In this document: in pieces, positions 7,451 through 15,756 of the stretch
Numbering within the stretch: the first letter of the stretch is position 1
Layout: each line of letters begins with the position of its first letter
Assembly: GCA_905480575.1 (NCBI GenBank)
Contig: CAJQQZ010000172.1
Location: forward strand, 1-32,474
Reading direction: 5' to 3'
Origin: an uncultured Alphaproteobacteria bacterium
GTDB lineage: Bacteria; Pseudomonadota; Alphaproteobacteria; UBA7985; CAJQQZ01
Length of the DNA stretch: 32,474 nucleotides
Notes under the pieces: generated by a model
Seen by the model: only the letters and a program-made list of their open reading frames with translations
Databases searched by the model: none
What the model was told of the DNA's origin: nothing
Made by a program: the position numbers and the translations under genes

Positions 7451-9540
7451 GCACTTTCTCCTTTTGCTATAATCTTAGAAATGACCATTGTCCCATCAGA
7501 TGCGAGCTCAGCTGCAAAGCCTTTGGGCACAACGATGGTTGTTTCATCCTCAGTGATAATCAGCGGTCCAATGGCACTGTCGCCCGTTGAGAACTGCACA
7601 CGTTCAATGACCGAAGCCTCAACGATCTCTTCCAACGCAGGCTCGAACAGATTTCTTGTAGCACTCGCGTTCAGTCTTTTGCCTGATGCAGCTTTCAATC
7701 CATCCGCTTTCGCTGCCGGTGTGGCAGCGTTCACAGACCAACAGGTCACCTCAATATCAAGTCCAGCAACGGTTCTGCCAAAGAGTTTAGCGTATTCCTG
7801 CTCAAACTCCTGCTTCAGCATTTCTGAGGTTGGCTTGGCCGCCTGTTCCGCCGTCAGAACTACAGGGATTTCCCACCCCTGACCGATGTAGCGGATAAAA
7901 GCCTTGTAGTCGGCAGCGACGGGTGCCTCCGCATCGCAAGAGCGAACAAAACTGGTTGCTTCTTCTGTCAATTCCTTCAGCAAAGATGCGATGAGTTCCT
8001 CGTCGAAGGAAGAAAGTCGCACGTAAACTGATCTGGACGCCTCGAACGAAAATGGCGCTTTCAGGAAGCCAATGGCTGAACCAACCCCAGCGCCCGATGG
8101 CACCAAGAGCCGATCAATTCCGAGCTTCTGACAAAGTCTGCCAGCATGCAAAGGTGCGGCGCCACCAAAAGCGATCATGGAATAAGTCGCCAGGTCTTCG
8201 CCGTTCTCAACCGCATGAACACGTGCAGCATTAGCCATGTTTTCATCAACCACCTCGGATACCCCAAAAGCTGCTGTTGTTTCATCGAGGGAGAGTTTGG
8301 ACCCAACCTCGGCGTTCAAAGCCGCTTTAGAGTTCTCGGTTGAGAGAGGAATTGATCCTCCGGCGAAATTATCTGGATCAAGTCGGCCCAAAACCAAATC
8401 AGCATCTGTCACTGCTGGGCGCAAACCGCCGCGCTTGTAACATGCAGGACCAGGCTCAGAACCTGCAGACTCAGGGCCGACACGAATTTGCTGCATCGCG
8501 TCGACGTGTGCAAGCGAACCACCACCAGCGCCGATCTCAACCATATCGATCACAGGAATCGAAATCGGCATGCCAGAACCTTTCTTAAAGCGGTAAGTTC
8601 TAGCGACTTCGAACACGCGGCTTGTTTTTGGTGTTTGGTCTTTGATCAGGCAGATCTTTGCTGTCGTACCGCCCATGTCAAAGGATAGCACTCTATCCAT
8701 GCCGTGGGATTTTGCGATGTGAGCCGCAAAGATTGCGCCACCAGCCGGGCCTGACTCAACCAAGCGAACAGGAAACTCAGCGGCACTCTCAAGCGAGATG
8801 ATCCCACCGCCCGAGTGCATGAGAAAGATCGGACAGTCAGCGCCGAGTTCCTTCACACGGTCGGAAAGGCGCGACAAATAGGATTTCATCTGCGGTTTCA
8901 CGTAAGCATTCGCTGCAGCTGTATTGAAGCGCTCATACTCACGCATCTGCGGCGAGACCTCCGATGAAAGAGAGGTCATCAAATCCGGCAATTTTGCTTC
9001 GAGCACTTCTCTGACCATGCGCTCATGGTTGTCGTTCAGATAGGAGTGAAGAAAACCAACAGCAACTGATTCAATGCCATCACTCGTCAACTGTTCTGCA
9101 AGGGCTTCGACCTCTTGACGGTCAAGTGCCTTAATGATTTTACCCGTGGCATCAACCCGTTCGTCCAAAACGAAACGGCGTTCACGCTCGATCAATGGTT
9201 CAGGGAGAGAAAGGTTGAGATCGTACTGTTCGAACCGACTTTCTGTGCGCATCTCTATGACATCGCGGAAGCCTTTGGTTGTTATTAAGGCTGTCTTTGC
9301 TCCGCGACGCTCAATCAACGAATTAGTCGCCAGCGTCGTTCCATGAACCAGAATCGAAATTTCAGTAGGGTCCACAGAAGCCTTTTCACAAACTTGACCG
9401 ATACCATCCAGGATCGCATCCTCAGGCGCAGAATAGGTTGTCAGTACCTTGGTAGAAAAGATTTGGCCATCAACATCTATGACGACATCTGTGAATGTGC
9501 CACCGATATCAGCGCCTAGTTTTACAGTTCGTTTTGACAT
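7447..9540 (-). CDS. hyuA: Hydantoinase A / oxoprolinase-family subunit (HyuA)
   Basis: A 697-residue HyuA-family ATPase subunit. It starts with the actin-like phosphate motif GADIGGTFTDVVID (about 8-21). It continues with VHGTTLATNSLIERRGAKTALITTKGFRD, the second phosphate-binding region RVLSFDMGGTTAKICLI, and GPESAGSEPGPACYKRGG with VTDADLVLGRL. The C-terminal part carries the HyuA tail TRNLFEP...GDSAIGPLIITEDETTIVVPKGF. It would phosphorylate or activate the cyclic substrate with ATP, with HyuB completing hydrolysis. It is the first gene of the five-gene operon ending at 3003. The LysR-cupin pair lies directly upstream on the same strand and could regulate it. The substrate could be N-methylhydantoin, which would yield a sarcosine precursor, but 5-oxoproline or other lactams are equally allowed. 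Confidence 0.88.
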   Translation of the reverse strand: MSKRTVKLGADIGGTFTDVVIDVDGQIFSTKVLTTYSAPEDAILDGIGQVCEKASVDPTEISILVHGTTLATNSLIERRGAKTALITTKGFRDVIEMRTESRFEQYDLNLSLPEPLIERERRFVLDERVDATGKIIKALDRQEVEALAEQLTSDGIESVAVGFLHSYLNDNHERMVREVLEAKLPDLMTSLSSEVSPQMREYERFNTAAANAYVKPQMKSYLSRLSDRVKELGADCPIFLMHSGGGIISLESAAEFPVRLVESGPAGGAIFAAHIAKSHGMDRVLSFDMGGTTAKICLIKDQTPKTSRVFEVARTYRFKKGSGMPISIPVIDMVEIGAGGGSLAHVDAMQQIRVGPESAGSEPGPACYKRGGLRPAVTDADLVLGRLDPDNFAGGSIPLSTENSKAALNAEVGSKLSLDETTAAFGVSEVVDENMANAARVHAVENGEDLATYSMIAFGGAAPLHAGRLCQKLGIDRLLVPSGAGVGSAIGFLKAPFSFEASRSVYVRLSSFDEELIASLLKELTEEATSFVRSCDAEAPVAADYKAFIRYIGQGWEIPVVLTAEQAAKPTSEMLKQEFEQEYAKLFGRTVAGLDIEVTCWSVNAATPAAKADGLKAASGKRLNASATRNLFEPALEEIVEASVIERVQFSTGDSAIGPLIITEDETTIVVPKGFAAELASDGTMVISKIIAKGESA

Positions 9541-9603
9541 AGTTTTCCATTGTCCTCTCGACCAAGGCGAAGCGCGTGGAGAGATCTGGTTTCAGATTAA
9601 TTG

Positions 9604-9631
9604 AGATCCTTCGACTTCGCTCAGGATGACG
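9604..9631. repeat. Short dispersed palindromic intergenic repeat
   Basis: The sequence contains ATCCT (9606-9610) and AGGAT (9623-9627) flanking TCGACTTCGCTC, and ends in GATGACG. I recall this type (GTCATCCTGAGCGAAGTCG, then AAGGAT in reverse) as a very common dispersed intergenic repeat in alphaproteobacteria and other groups. It lies in the 169-base gap between the LysR gene and hyuA, where it may act as a weak hairpin. Confidence 0.5.
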
Positions 9632-9709
9632 TTTGATAAGGAGAGTTACCGCGGAACACCCAGTTCAACAATTCCGAATTTTTTCAAACTATAAAGAATA
9701 AATTGGCAA

Positions 9710-10606
9710 TCATTGCTTGAGATTAGTGAGCCACTCGACGAAAGCGATGGCTTCTGGTGACAGTTTTTTGCTTAGAGATCGCAGCAAATAGAAAGCTGGC
9801 ACCTTATCTAATGGGATTTCAGCTAAGGCATCAATGCCCAGTGGCGCAACGAGAGTACCACGTTCAATATCTTCCAAAGCGTCTTCTTGCGAGATCAAAC
9901 CAACCCCCATGCCCGCTTGCGTTGCCTGACGCATGGTTGCGGCATCATCAAAAGCGTCGGAGATTTTCGCCCTTGCTTCCTTCAAGCCAAGAAAGGCCAG
10001 AACGTCTCGCCAAAGACGCGCGCTAACCGTGGTTGTCAGAAGGGGAAGTTTCAGAAGATCCACCTCGGTCTTGATATCCTTCCCTTCTAACAAACTCGGT
10101 GCGCAACAGATAACTTTGTGATCGTGAAACAGCAAATCCGCATCCAGTTTTTGCCAATCACCGTATCCCCATTGAACAGCCAGATCGACACCATCGGCTT
10201 GGAAATTCGGCATTTCAAGGCGGGTCGTGAGGGAAATTTCCTGGCCGGGGTTCTGTTCCCTAAAATCAGGAAGTGCAGGAATCAAAAACCTTGCAGCGAA
10301 ATAGGGCGTCGCGTTAACTGCGATTTGATTGGAAGAACCGTCGTTTGCTAGAGCCCTAACGCCAGCCTCAAATTCGGCGAAACCAGAGGCAACAAAAGGC
10401 TCCAGCTTTTCACCTTCTTTGGTCAGTCTGATGCCTTGTCCCGCTGCCTCCACTACGGCTTTCTCCAACCAATCTTCTAGCACCTTAATCTGCTGACTCA
10501 CCGCTTGGGGTGTCACCGCCAAATCCTCAGAGGCAGCCTTCACAGAACCAAGGCGCGCGACAGCTTCGAAAGCTCGCAAGGAGTTGAGTGGAGGAAGGCG
10601 GCGCAA
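9710..10606 (-). CDS. LysR-family transcriptional regulator, GcvA type
   Basis: A 298-residue LysR regulator. The helix-turn-helix domain is at the N-terminus (PPLNSLRAFEAVARLGSVKA, then ASEDLAVTPQAVSQQIKVLE). The effector-binding domain from about residue 90 shows the GcvA-type pattern VDLAVQWGYGDW and QAGMGVGLIS. The start is 2 bases after the cupin stop, so the two genes form one unit. That unit is divergent from the enolase-superfamily gene at 11056, and the gap holds a T-N11-A inverted repeat at 10993-11013. This is the standard arrangement for a LysR protein controlling its divergent neighbour. Its operon direction also makes hyuA a possible target. The inducer is unknown. Confidence 0.88.
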   Translation of the reverse strand: MRRLPPLNSLRAFEAVARLGSVKAASEDLAVTPQAVSQQIKVLEDWLEKAVVEAAGQGIRLTKEGEKLEPFVASGFAEFEAGVRALANDGSSNQIAVNATPYFAARFLIPALPDFREQNPGQEISLTTRLEMPNFQADGVDLAVQWGYGDWQKLDADLLFHDHKVICCAPSLLEGKDIKTEVDLLKLPLLTTTVSARLWRDVLAFLGLKEARAKISDAFDDAATMRQATQAGMGVGLISQEDALEDIERGTLVAPLGIDALAEIPLDKVPAFYLLRSLSKKLSPEAIAFVEWLTNLKQ

Positions 10607-10608
10607 GG

Positions 10609-10983
10609 CTAGAAACCACCTTCACGCGTCGCATAGAAAACCTTGGTTACATCTTCGATCACGTCCCAAGTCACGCGATCACCTTGGCGCGTGAAAAAGG
10701 AATCACCAGCCTCATAAACTTCGCTGGATCCATCAGCCTCGATCAAACGAACCTTGCCTTTAAGAATGGTTTGTAGTTCATCACCCAGTTCATTGCACTC
10801 AATCGCACCGGCTGTACAGTGCCAAACTCCCAAACGGAAATCGTGGCCCGGACCACCTTTATCCAATCGACCATAGGTCTTTGGATCACCGCGTTTAATG
10901 ACATAATCAGAAAGCGGATTGTCAAAAGCCCAAAACTCCAACTCTCCAAAGTCATCATCGGGTCGGTAGGAGAATACAGACAT
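10609..10983 (-). CDS. Cupin domain protein (cupin_3 / ureidoglycine-hydrolase-like)
   Basis: A 124-residue single cupin of the cupin_3 (DUF861) type. The core reads GDELQTILKGKVRLIEADGS, then VYEAGDSFFTRQGDRVTWDVIEDVTKVFYA, covering the two cupin motifs. His ligands of a classical metal site are mostly absent, as in many cupin_3 proteins, so binding of a small molecule is as likely as catalysis. The ATG at 10983 is preceded by AGAGGAAA. It is the first gene of the cupin-LysR unit and shares the divergent control region with the dehydratase-like gene, so a role in the same pathway (sensing or processing its substrate) is inferred. Confidence 0.75.
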   Translation of the reverse strand: MSVFSYRPDDDFGELEFWAFDNPLSDYVIKRGDPKTYGRLDKGGPGHDFRLGVWHCTAGAIECNELGDELQTILKGKVRLIEADGSSEVYEAGDSFFTRQGDRVTWDVIEDVTKVFYATREGGF

Positions 10984-10992
10984 TACGATTTC

Positions 10993-11013
10993 CTCTTGTC
11001 AGTCTCTAAAGAG
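10993..11013. promoter_or_regulatory. LysR-type operator (T-N11-A inverted repeat)
   Basis: CTCTT at 10993-10997 and AAGAG at 11009-11013 are perfect inverted arms separated by 11 bases, matching the classical LysR T-N11-A box. It lies in the 72-base divergent gap between the cupin-LysR unit and the enolase-superfamily gene. Binding by the LysR protein at 9710-10606 is inferred. Confidence 0.55.
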
Positions 11014-11055
11014 CGGCTAGTGTACCCAAAACAAATCTAAACAGGAAGCTTGTCG

Positions 11056-12291
11056 ATGAAGCTCAAAGACATCAAGACTTATGTCACCGTTCCACCAACC
11101 GGTATCGGGGGGTCTTTTTGGGTCATTGTCAAAGTTACGACCGACAACGGCATCGAAGGCATTGGTGAATGTTACGGCATTCCAGTCTCCGGTGACATAG
11201 CGGCGCGGATGGTTGAAGACACTTTCGAGCGTTTCTTTGTCGGTGAAGATCCTCACAATGTAGAGACCTTGTTCCGTCGGGTTTATTCCGCTGGCTTCAC
11301 ACAGCGCCCAGATGTTTCAATGATGGCTGTGTTCTCAGGCATTGAAATTGCCATTTGGGACATTCTCGGTAAAGCCCATGAGCAACCCGTCTATAATCTG
11401 ATTGGCGGCAAGTTCCATGAACGACTGCGCACCTATACCTACATCTATGCTGATGTGTTGGATGGCACTGAATGGGAAGGGCAAGACGTTTACCACGAAG
11501 GCGAAGCAGCAGCAGCGGCAGCTCTCAGGTACGTTGAAATGGGCTTTACTGCACTGAAACAAGACCCGGCTGGACCTTACTCTTTCCAGGGTGGACGTGA
11601 GCTTTCTCTCGCGGAGTTGGCACGCAGCGAACATTCCGTCAAATGTATCCGTGAAGCGGTTGGTGACAGAGCCGACATTTTATTTGGTACACACGGCCAG
11701 ATGACGACTTCATCTGCCATCCGATTGGCAAAGCGTCTGGAGAAATACGACCCATTGTGGTTCGAAGAGCCCTGCCCACCTGATCAAATGGATGCCATCG
11801 GCAAAGTTGCAGCGGCAACTTCCATTCCTGTGTCAACAGGTGAACGGCTAACTACCAAGATGGAGTTTCACGCGGCATTGAAAGCCGGTGTATCCATCCT
11901 ACAGCCAGACATTGGCCGCAGTGGTGGTATTTGGGAAACCAAGAAAATCGCTGTGATCGCAGAGCTTTATAATGCTCAAATAGCTCCACATATTTACTGC
12001 GGACCTATTGCTCATGCTGCTGCGGCTCATGTCGCCTTCTCATGCCCGAATTTTCTGATTCTAGAGACCATCCAGACTGATTTCCACGATGCAATCTTAA
12101 AGAAGCCTTTGCACTGGGAACAAGGTTACATGGATGCACCAACTGCACCAGGCCTTGGCATTGAGTTAGATGAAGAAGCGGTCCTAGCTCAACCTTATAC
12201 AACTGGCGGTACTCTGCATTTGGAGATGTGCCAAACGCCGCTGTCTTCAAACAACTCGAAGACCATTCAAGAATTGGGGCAAGAGGGTTAG
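11056..12291 (+). CDS. Mandelate racemase/enolase-superfamily protein (sugar-acid dehydratase-like)
   Basis: A 411-residue enolase-superfamily protein with N-terminal capping domain (about 1-120) and a C-terminal barrel. WFEEPCPPDQ (about 235-244) and STGERLTTK (about 260-268) supply two metal-ligand acids, and APHIYCGPIAHAAAAH carries the barrel His H312. Where most sugar-acid dehydratases have D-x-H, this protein has G211-T-H213-G-Q, so the first acidic ligand is replaced. I recall GTHGQ as a conserved variant in uncharacterised relatives. The ATG at 11056 is chosen because AGGAAG ends 7 bases before it; the in-frame TTG at 11050 would sit directly on that site. It is monocistronic, divergent from the cupin-LysR unit and probably controlled by it. 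The substrate is unknown, probably an acid sugar or related hydroxy acid. Confidence 0.82.
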   Translation: MKLKDIKTYVTVPPTGIGGSFWVIVKVTTDNGIEGIGECYGIPVSGDIAARMVEDTFERFFVGEDPHNVETLFRRVYSAGFTQRPDVSMMAVFSGIEIAIWDILGKAHEQPVYNLIGGKFHERLRTYTYIYADVLDGTEWEGQDVYHEGEAAAAAALRYVEMGFTALKQDPAGPYSFQGGRELSLAELARSEHSVKCIREAVGDRADILFGTHGQMTTSSAIRLAKRLEKYDPLWFEEPCPPDQMDAIGKVAAATSIPVSTGERLTTKMEFHAALKAGVSILQPDIGRSGGIWETKKIAVIAELYNAQIAPHIYCGPIAHAAAAHVAFSCPNFLILETIQTDFHDAILKKPLHWEQGYMDAPTAPGLGIELDEEAVLAQPYTTGGTLHLEMCQTPLSSNNSKTIQELGQEG

Positions 12292-12370
12292 GAATTGCCT
12301 TCATTTGTCACCCCGTCTTGTGCTGAATTCTCTATCTGTTCATGCAAGAAAATTGACCGCTGAAAGAAAG

Positions 12371-12391
12371 ACCCCCGCTCAAGGCGAGGGT
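12371..12391. terminator. Hairpin between convergent genes, repeat-like
   Basis: ACCCCCGC (12371-12378) and GCGAGGGT (12384-12391) form an 8-bp stem with one mismatch around the loop TCAAG. The flank GGGTGACAG, and the nearby TGTCACCCCGTCTTG at 12306-12320, resemble dispersed short intergenic repeats. It lies between the convergent enolase-superfamily gene and the AcuI-like gene, so a bidirectional terminator role is plausible. No strong T run is present. Confidence 0.45.
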
Positions 12392-12454
12392 GACAGTCTC
12401 GTAAGTCATCGAAAAGTACACCGACCGAAGGAAGGGATTTTTCAATGAGGTCTG

Positions 12455-13450
12455 TTAGGCATTCACATCAACAACAACACGGCCTTTTACTTGCCCTTTG
12501 AGAATGTCCTTGCCGAGTTTTGGAAGATCGGCCAGTGTTGCAGGAACAACCATATCTTCAAGCTTGTCCATCGGTAAGTCAGTTGCTACGCGCTGCCATG
12601 CACGGACGCGGTCTTCATAAGGACGCATCACTGAATCGATACCGAGCAAGTTCACACCGCGGAGCAAGAACGGAATAACTGTTGAGCCTTCCATAGCAGC
12701 GCCACCAGCCAAACCAACAGCGGCAACGGAACCACCATATTGAATTTGAGTGAGAACTTTTGTCAACATGGCACCACCAACAGCATCAATGCAACCCGCC
12801 CAAACTTCTGCTTCGAGAGGCTTACCCGATGGTGTTGCCATATCTTCGCGCGCAACGATTGATGTAGCGCCCAGGCCTTTTAGATAGTCAGTTTGTTCTG
12901 GACGGCCGGTAACGGCGGCCACTTCATAACCAAGATTGGCGAGGATTGCCGTCGCAACTGAGCCAACACCGCCAGCAGCACCTGTCACCAAAACCGGTTT
13001 ACCACCGGGTTTTAGGCCTTGGTCTTCCAACGCCATGACAGAGAGCATGGATGTGAAACCCGCAGTTCCCACTGCCATTGCTTGACGTGTTGTTAGGCCA
13101 TCAGGCAGAGGTACAAGCCAGTCTGCCTTAACTCGAGCCTTTTGAGCGTAGCCGCCCCACCAGGCCTCACCGACACGCCACCCCGTCAACACAACTTTAT
13201 CGCCAGCTTTGTAACGGTCATCGTCTGAGCTTTCCACGGTGCCCGCGAAATCAATACCGGGGACATGAGGGAATTTGCGGACCAAACCGCCCGTTGCGTT
13301 GACGCAAAGACCGTCTTTGTAGTTCACTGTTGAATATTCGACTGCAACTGTCACGTTACCATCTGCGGGCAATTGGTCATCGTTGAGTTCAACGATCTCT
13401 TGTGTGACGACTTTGTCTTCGCCCTTGTTAACCATCAAAGCTTTGAACAT
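12455..13450 (-). CDS. acuI: AcuI/YhdH-type NADPH-dependent acryloyl-CoA reductase-like enzyme
   Basis: A 331-residue zinc-free medium-chain dehydrogenase/reductase of the YhdH/AcuI group. The N-terminal part has VNYKDGLCVNATGGLVRKFP and VPGIDFAGTVESS. The Rossmann part has VLVTGAAGGVGSVATAILANLGY at about 153-175, followed by AVTGRPEQTDYLKGLGA. The C-terminal part has LRGVNLLGIDSVMRP and ends LKGQVKGRVVVDV. Known members reduce acryloyl-CoA to propionyl-CoA with NADPH, detoxifying acrylate from DMSP or 3-hydroxypropionate metabolism. The gene follows the acyl-CoA ligase by 15 bases, so the pair may activate and reduce one unsaturated acid. No DMSP lyase or demethylase gene is visible here. 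A general quinone-oxidoreductase-like role cannot be excluded. Confidence 0.82.
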   Translation of the reverse strand: MFKALMVNKGEDKVVTQEIVELNDDQLPADGNVTVAVEYSTVNYKDGLCVNATGGLVRKFPHVPGIDFAGTVESSDDDRYKAGDKVVLTGWRVGEAWWGGYAQKARVKADWLVPLPDGLTTRQAMAVGTAGFTSMLSVMALEDQGLKPGGKPVLVTGAAGGVGSVATAILANLGYEVAAVTGRPEQTDYLKGLGATSIVAREDMATPSGKPLEAEVWAGCIDAVGGAMLTKVLTQIQYGGSVAAVGLAGGAAMEGSTVIPFLLRGVNLLGIDSVMRPYEDRVRAWQRVATDLPMDKLEDMVVPATLADLPKLGKDILKGQVKGRVVVDVNA

Positions 13451-13465
13451 GGATTTGATCCTTCC

Positions 13466-15091
13466 TTAAAGTTCTTTGGCTGTTTGGCGCAGCACAAATT
13501 TTTGAATTTTCCCGGTTGCAGTCTTTGGCAACTCGCCAAAAACGACTTTCTTAGGGCATTTGAAGCCTGCTAGAAGCGAACGGCAATGCGCAATAATTTC
13601 TTCTTCAGTAGCTGCTGCACCTTCTTTGAGCTCCACAAAGGCGCAAGGCGTTTCACCCCATTTCTCGTCTGGTCTTGCAACCACAGCCGCCACAGCGACA
13701 GAGCTATGTTGGAAGATCGCACTTTCAACCTCGACCGACGAAATATTCTCGCCGCCAGAAATGATGACGTCTTTCAAGCGGTCTTTTACCTCGACGTAAC
13801 CATTGGTATGAACAACGGCGATATCACCCGAACGGAATGCACCTCCTTCGAAGGCTTCGTCGGTGGCTGACGTGTTTTTGAAGTAACCCTTCATCACGGT
13901 ATTGCCGCGAATAACGATTTCACCTTGAGTTTCGCCATCTGCCGGAACCCGTTTACGGGTAGAAAGGTCCACAACGGACACCTCTTCCGTCATCGGGAAA
14001 CGAACGCCCTGGCGTGCTTTGATTGAAGCCTGCTCAGCGGCATCCAATACATTCCATTGATCCTGCCAAACACATTCGATCACGTGGCCATAGGTTTCTG
14101 TCAGGCCGTAAACCTGGAGCACATCCATGCCCAGCTCTTTGGTTTTAGCCAGAATAGCCGCGGCAGGTGGCGCACCGGCTGTCATCACTTTAATCGGACG
14201 GTCAAAAGTTCTGCGGTCCTTTTCCGGCGCATTGACGAGCATCCCAAGGATAACCGGCGCCCCACCAAAATGATCGATGTCGTTGTCCGCCAAGGCATCG
14301 AAGATTGCCTTCGGCTGAAGGTCGCGAATACAAACGATGGTTCCTGCAACCGCAGCCATCGTCCAGGCATGCCCCCAACCGTTACAGTGGAACATGGGCA
14401 CCGTGTAGAGATAGCGCGGATGGCTCGGTAGATCCCAACCTGCAATGGTCCCCATTGTCATGAGGTACGAACCGCGATGATGATAGACCACCCCTTTTGG
14501 GCGTCCTGATGTACCGGAAGTGTAGTTGAGCGCAATCGCATCCCATTCGTTATTGGGCAGTTTTTCGGCCTTGTCCGACGAACCCATTTCCAGCAATTGT
14601 TCATAGGTCATTGAGCCGAGCTGCTCACCTTCGGGCATAGCTTCATCAACGATATCGATGACGGTCATGTCAGGTCTATTGGCCTGTGCTAGCGCTTCTT
14701 TGACGGCAGGTGCGAACTGTGTATCTGTCACCAACACAGACGTCTCGGCATGATCCAAGATGTAAGCAATCGTTTCGCTGTCCAGGCGTACGTTCATTGT
14801 GTTTAGAACCGCACCAGCCATAGGAACGCCAAAATGCGCTTCGACCATTTCTGGTGTATTGGCCGCGATGAAAGTCACGACGTCGCCCTTGCCAACTCCA
14901 AGCTTTTTCAAGCCAGAACAAAGCCGTCTTGCACGCTCATCAACCTGCTTCCAACTATAACGTCGGTCGCCGTAAACAACCCCATCCCGATTGCCAAAAA
15001 CATCGCGTGCTCTGGACAAATAAGACAAGGGAGAAAGCGGAACATAGTTTGCCGGTACTTGGGTGAACTGCTCAAAATCAGCTTTAGCCAT
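13466..15091 (-). CDS. AMP-forming acyl-CoA ligase (acyl-activating enzyme family)
   Basis: A 541-residue adenylate-forming ligase. The P-loop-like motif YTSGTSGRPKGVVYHHRG lies near residue 190, followed by QVYGLTETYGHV, FRSGDIAVVHTNGYVEVKDRLKDVIISGGENIS and the C-terminal lysine motif PKTATGKIQKFVLR. The N-terminus NYVPLSPLSYLSRARDVFG matches the plant AAE1-like / bacterial PRK08162 subgroup, which takes short- or medium-chain acids. It is sometimes annotated as 3-methylmercaptopropionyl-CoA ligase, but true DmdB N-termini differ as I recall. The gene precedes the acuI-like gene by 15 bases, and together they form a two-gene operon. The upstream region holds the terminator of the sox operon. 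Confidence 0.85.
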   Translation of the reverse strand: MAKADFEQFTQVPANYVPLSPLSYLSRARDVFGNRDGVVYGDRRYSWKQVDERARRLCSGLKKLGVGKGDVVTFIAANTPEMVEAHFGVPMAGAVLNTMNVRLDSETIAYILDHAETSVLVTDTQFAPAVKEALAQANRPDMTVIDIVDEAMPEGEQLGSMTYEQLLEMGSSDKAEKLPNNEWDAIALNYTSGTSGRPKGVVYHHRGSYLMTMGTIAGWDLPSHPRYLYTVPMFHCNGWGHAWTMAAVAGTIVCIRDLQPKAIFDALADNDIDHFGGAPVILGMLVNAPEKDRRTFDRPIKVMTAGAPPAAAILAKTKELGMDVLQVYGLTETYGHVIECVWQDQWNVLDAAEQASIKARQGVRFPMTEEVSVVDLSTRKRVPADGETQGEIVIRGNTVMKGYFKNTSATDEAFEGGAFRSGDIAVVHTNGYVEVKDRLKDVIISGGENISSVEVESAIFQHSSVAVAAVVARPDEKWGETPCAFVELKEGAAATEEEIIAHCRSLLAGFKCPKKVVFGELPKTATGKIQKFVLRQTAKEL

Positions 15092-15137
15092 GAGGGCCTC
15101 TTTAACTGGTTAGTCGTATCGGACACATCCTCTAACG

Positions 15138-15171
15138 AAAAACCCCGCCACCAGCAATGCCAATGACGGGG
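15138..15171 (-). terminator. Rho-independent terminator of the sarcosine oxidase operon
   Basis: Read on the minus strand, CCCCG (15171-15167) pairs with CGGGG (15147-15143) around a loop, and is followed at once by TTTTT (15142-15138). It starts 25 bases after the soxG stop codon, the expected place for an intrinsic terminator. The ligase start lies about 47 bases further on, so the ligase-acuI unit probably has its own promoter. Confidence 0.7.
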
Positions 15172-15195
15172 ATTGATTTCTAAATGTTGGTTTTG

Positions 15196-15756
15196 TTAGA
15201 CGATCTCAGCGCCAAACTGACCGGCGCCAGCTTCCAACATTTCCCAGAGTGAAAGTGCGAAACCGCGGGGAAGGAACAGTTCAAATCCCTCTTCCGACCG
15301 CCAGACAGCCACACCAACATGGTGAAAAGCAGTTGAGGCAACGGAACCGACCGGAAAGGCTGCTTCAGATAAATTGATCGGCAGATGACGGTTCAACAAC
15401 GTTGTCGCATTTTCACCCGACAAACGAATATGGGTACGAGAATGGGATACATCCAAGGTCGCCCCCTCCGAAGAAGCAAGCGAAGGTGCTTCTGCGCCGT
15501 AAAGCCACCATTTCATTGGCTCGATGCGCAGCATGGCTCCTTTTGAGCCATGAGAGGCAGAACAAGGTCCAGGAGCTTCTTTGGCTCCGACAGCGGTCGC
15601 TCCCTTCTTGCCAACGGCGTCCATCGTGTCGACCCAGCCAGCGATCTGGTGGAGTGTGAGGTCACGGACTTCAGTTAAAGTGATGCCAATGGATCCCTCT
15701 TTGCCGTAACGGCGCGGATTATAATGCCCTTCTAGAGCTGAAATGCGATTAGCCAT
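15196..15756 (-). CDS. soxG: Sarcosine oxidase gamma subunit
   Basis: A 186-residue small subunit of heterotetrameric sarcosine oxidase, with the YgfZ/GcvT-like fold. The family traits visible are LHQIAGWVDTMDAVGKK, LRIEPMKWWLYG, DVSHSRTHIRLSGENATTLLNRHLPINL, FPVGSVASTAFHHVGVAVW and FELFLPRGFALSLWEML. I place the start at the ATG at 15756 (MANRISALEGHYNPRR). It has AGGGGAG about 9 bases upstream and an 8-base overlap with the soxA stop. A longer frame to 15798 has no better site. Last gene of soxBDAG, followed by the terminator at 15138-15171. Its role is structural, holding the THF-binding half of the alpha subunit. Confidence 0.88.
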   Translation of the reverse strand: MANRISALEGHYNPRRYGKEGSIGITLTEVRDLTLHQIAGWVDTMDAVGKKGATAVGAKEAPGPCSASHGSKGAMLRIEPMKWWLYGAEAPSLASSEGATLDVSHSRTHIRLSGENATTLLNRHLPINLSEAAFPVGSVASTAFHHVGVAVWRSEEGFELFLPRGFALSLWEMLEAGAGQFGAEIV

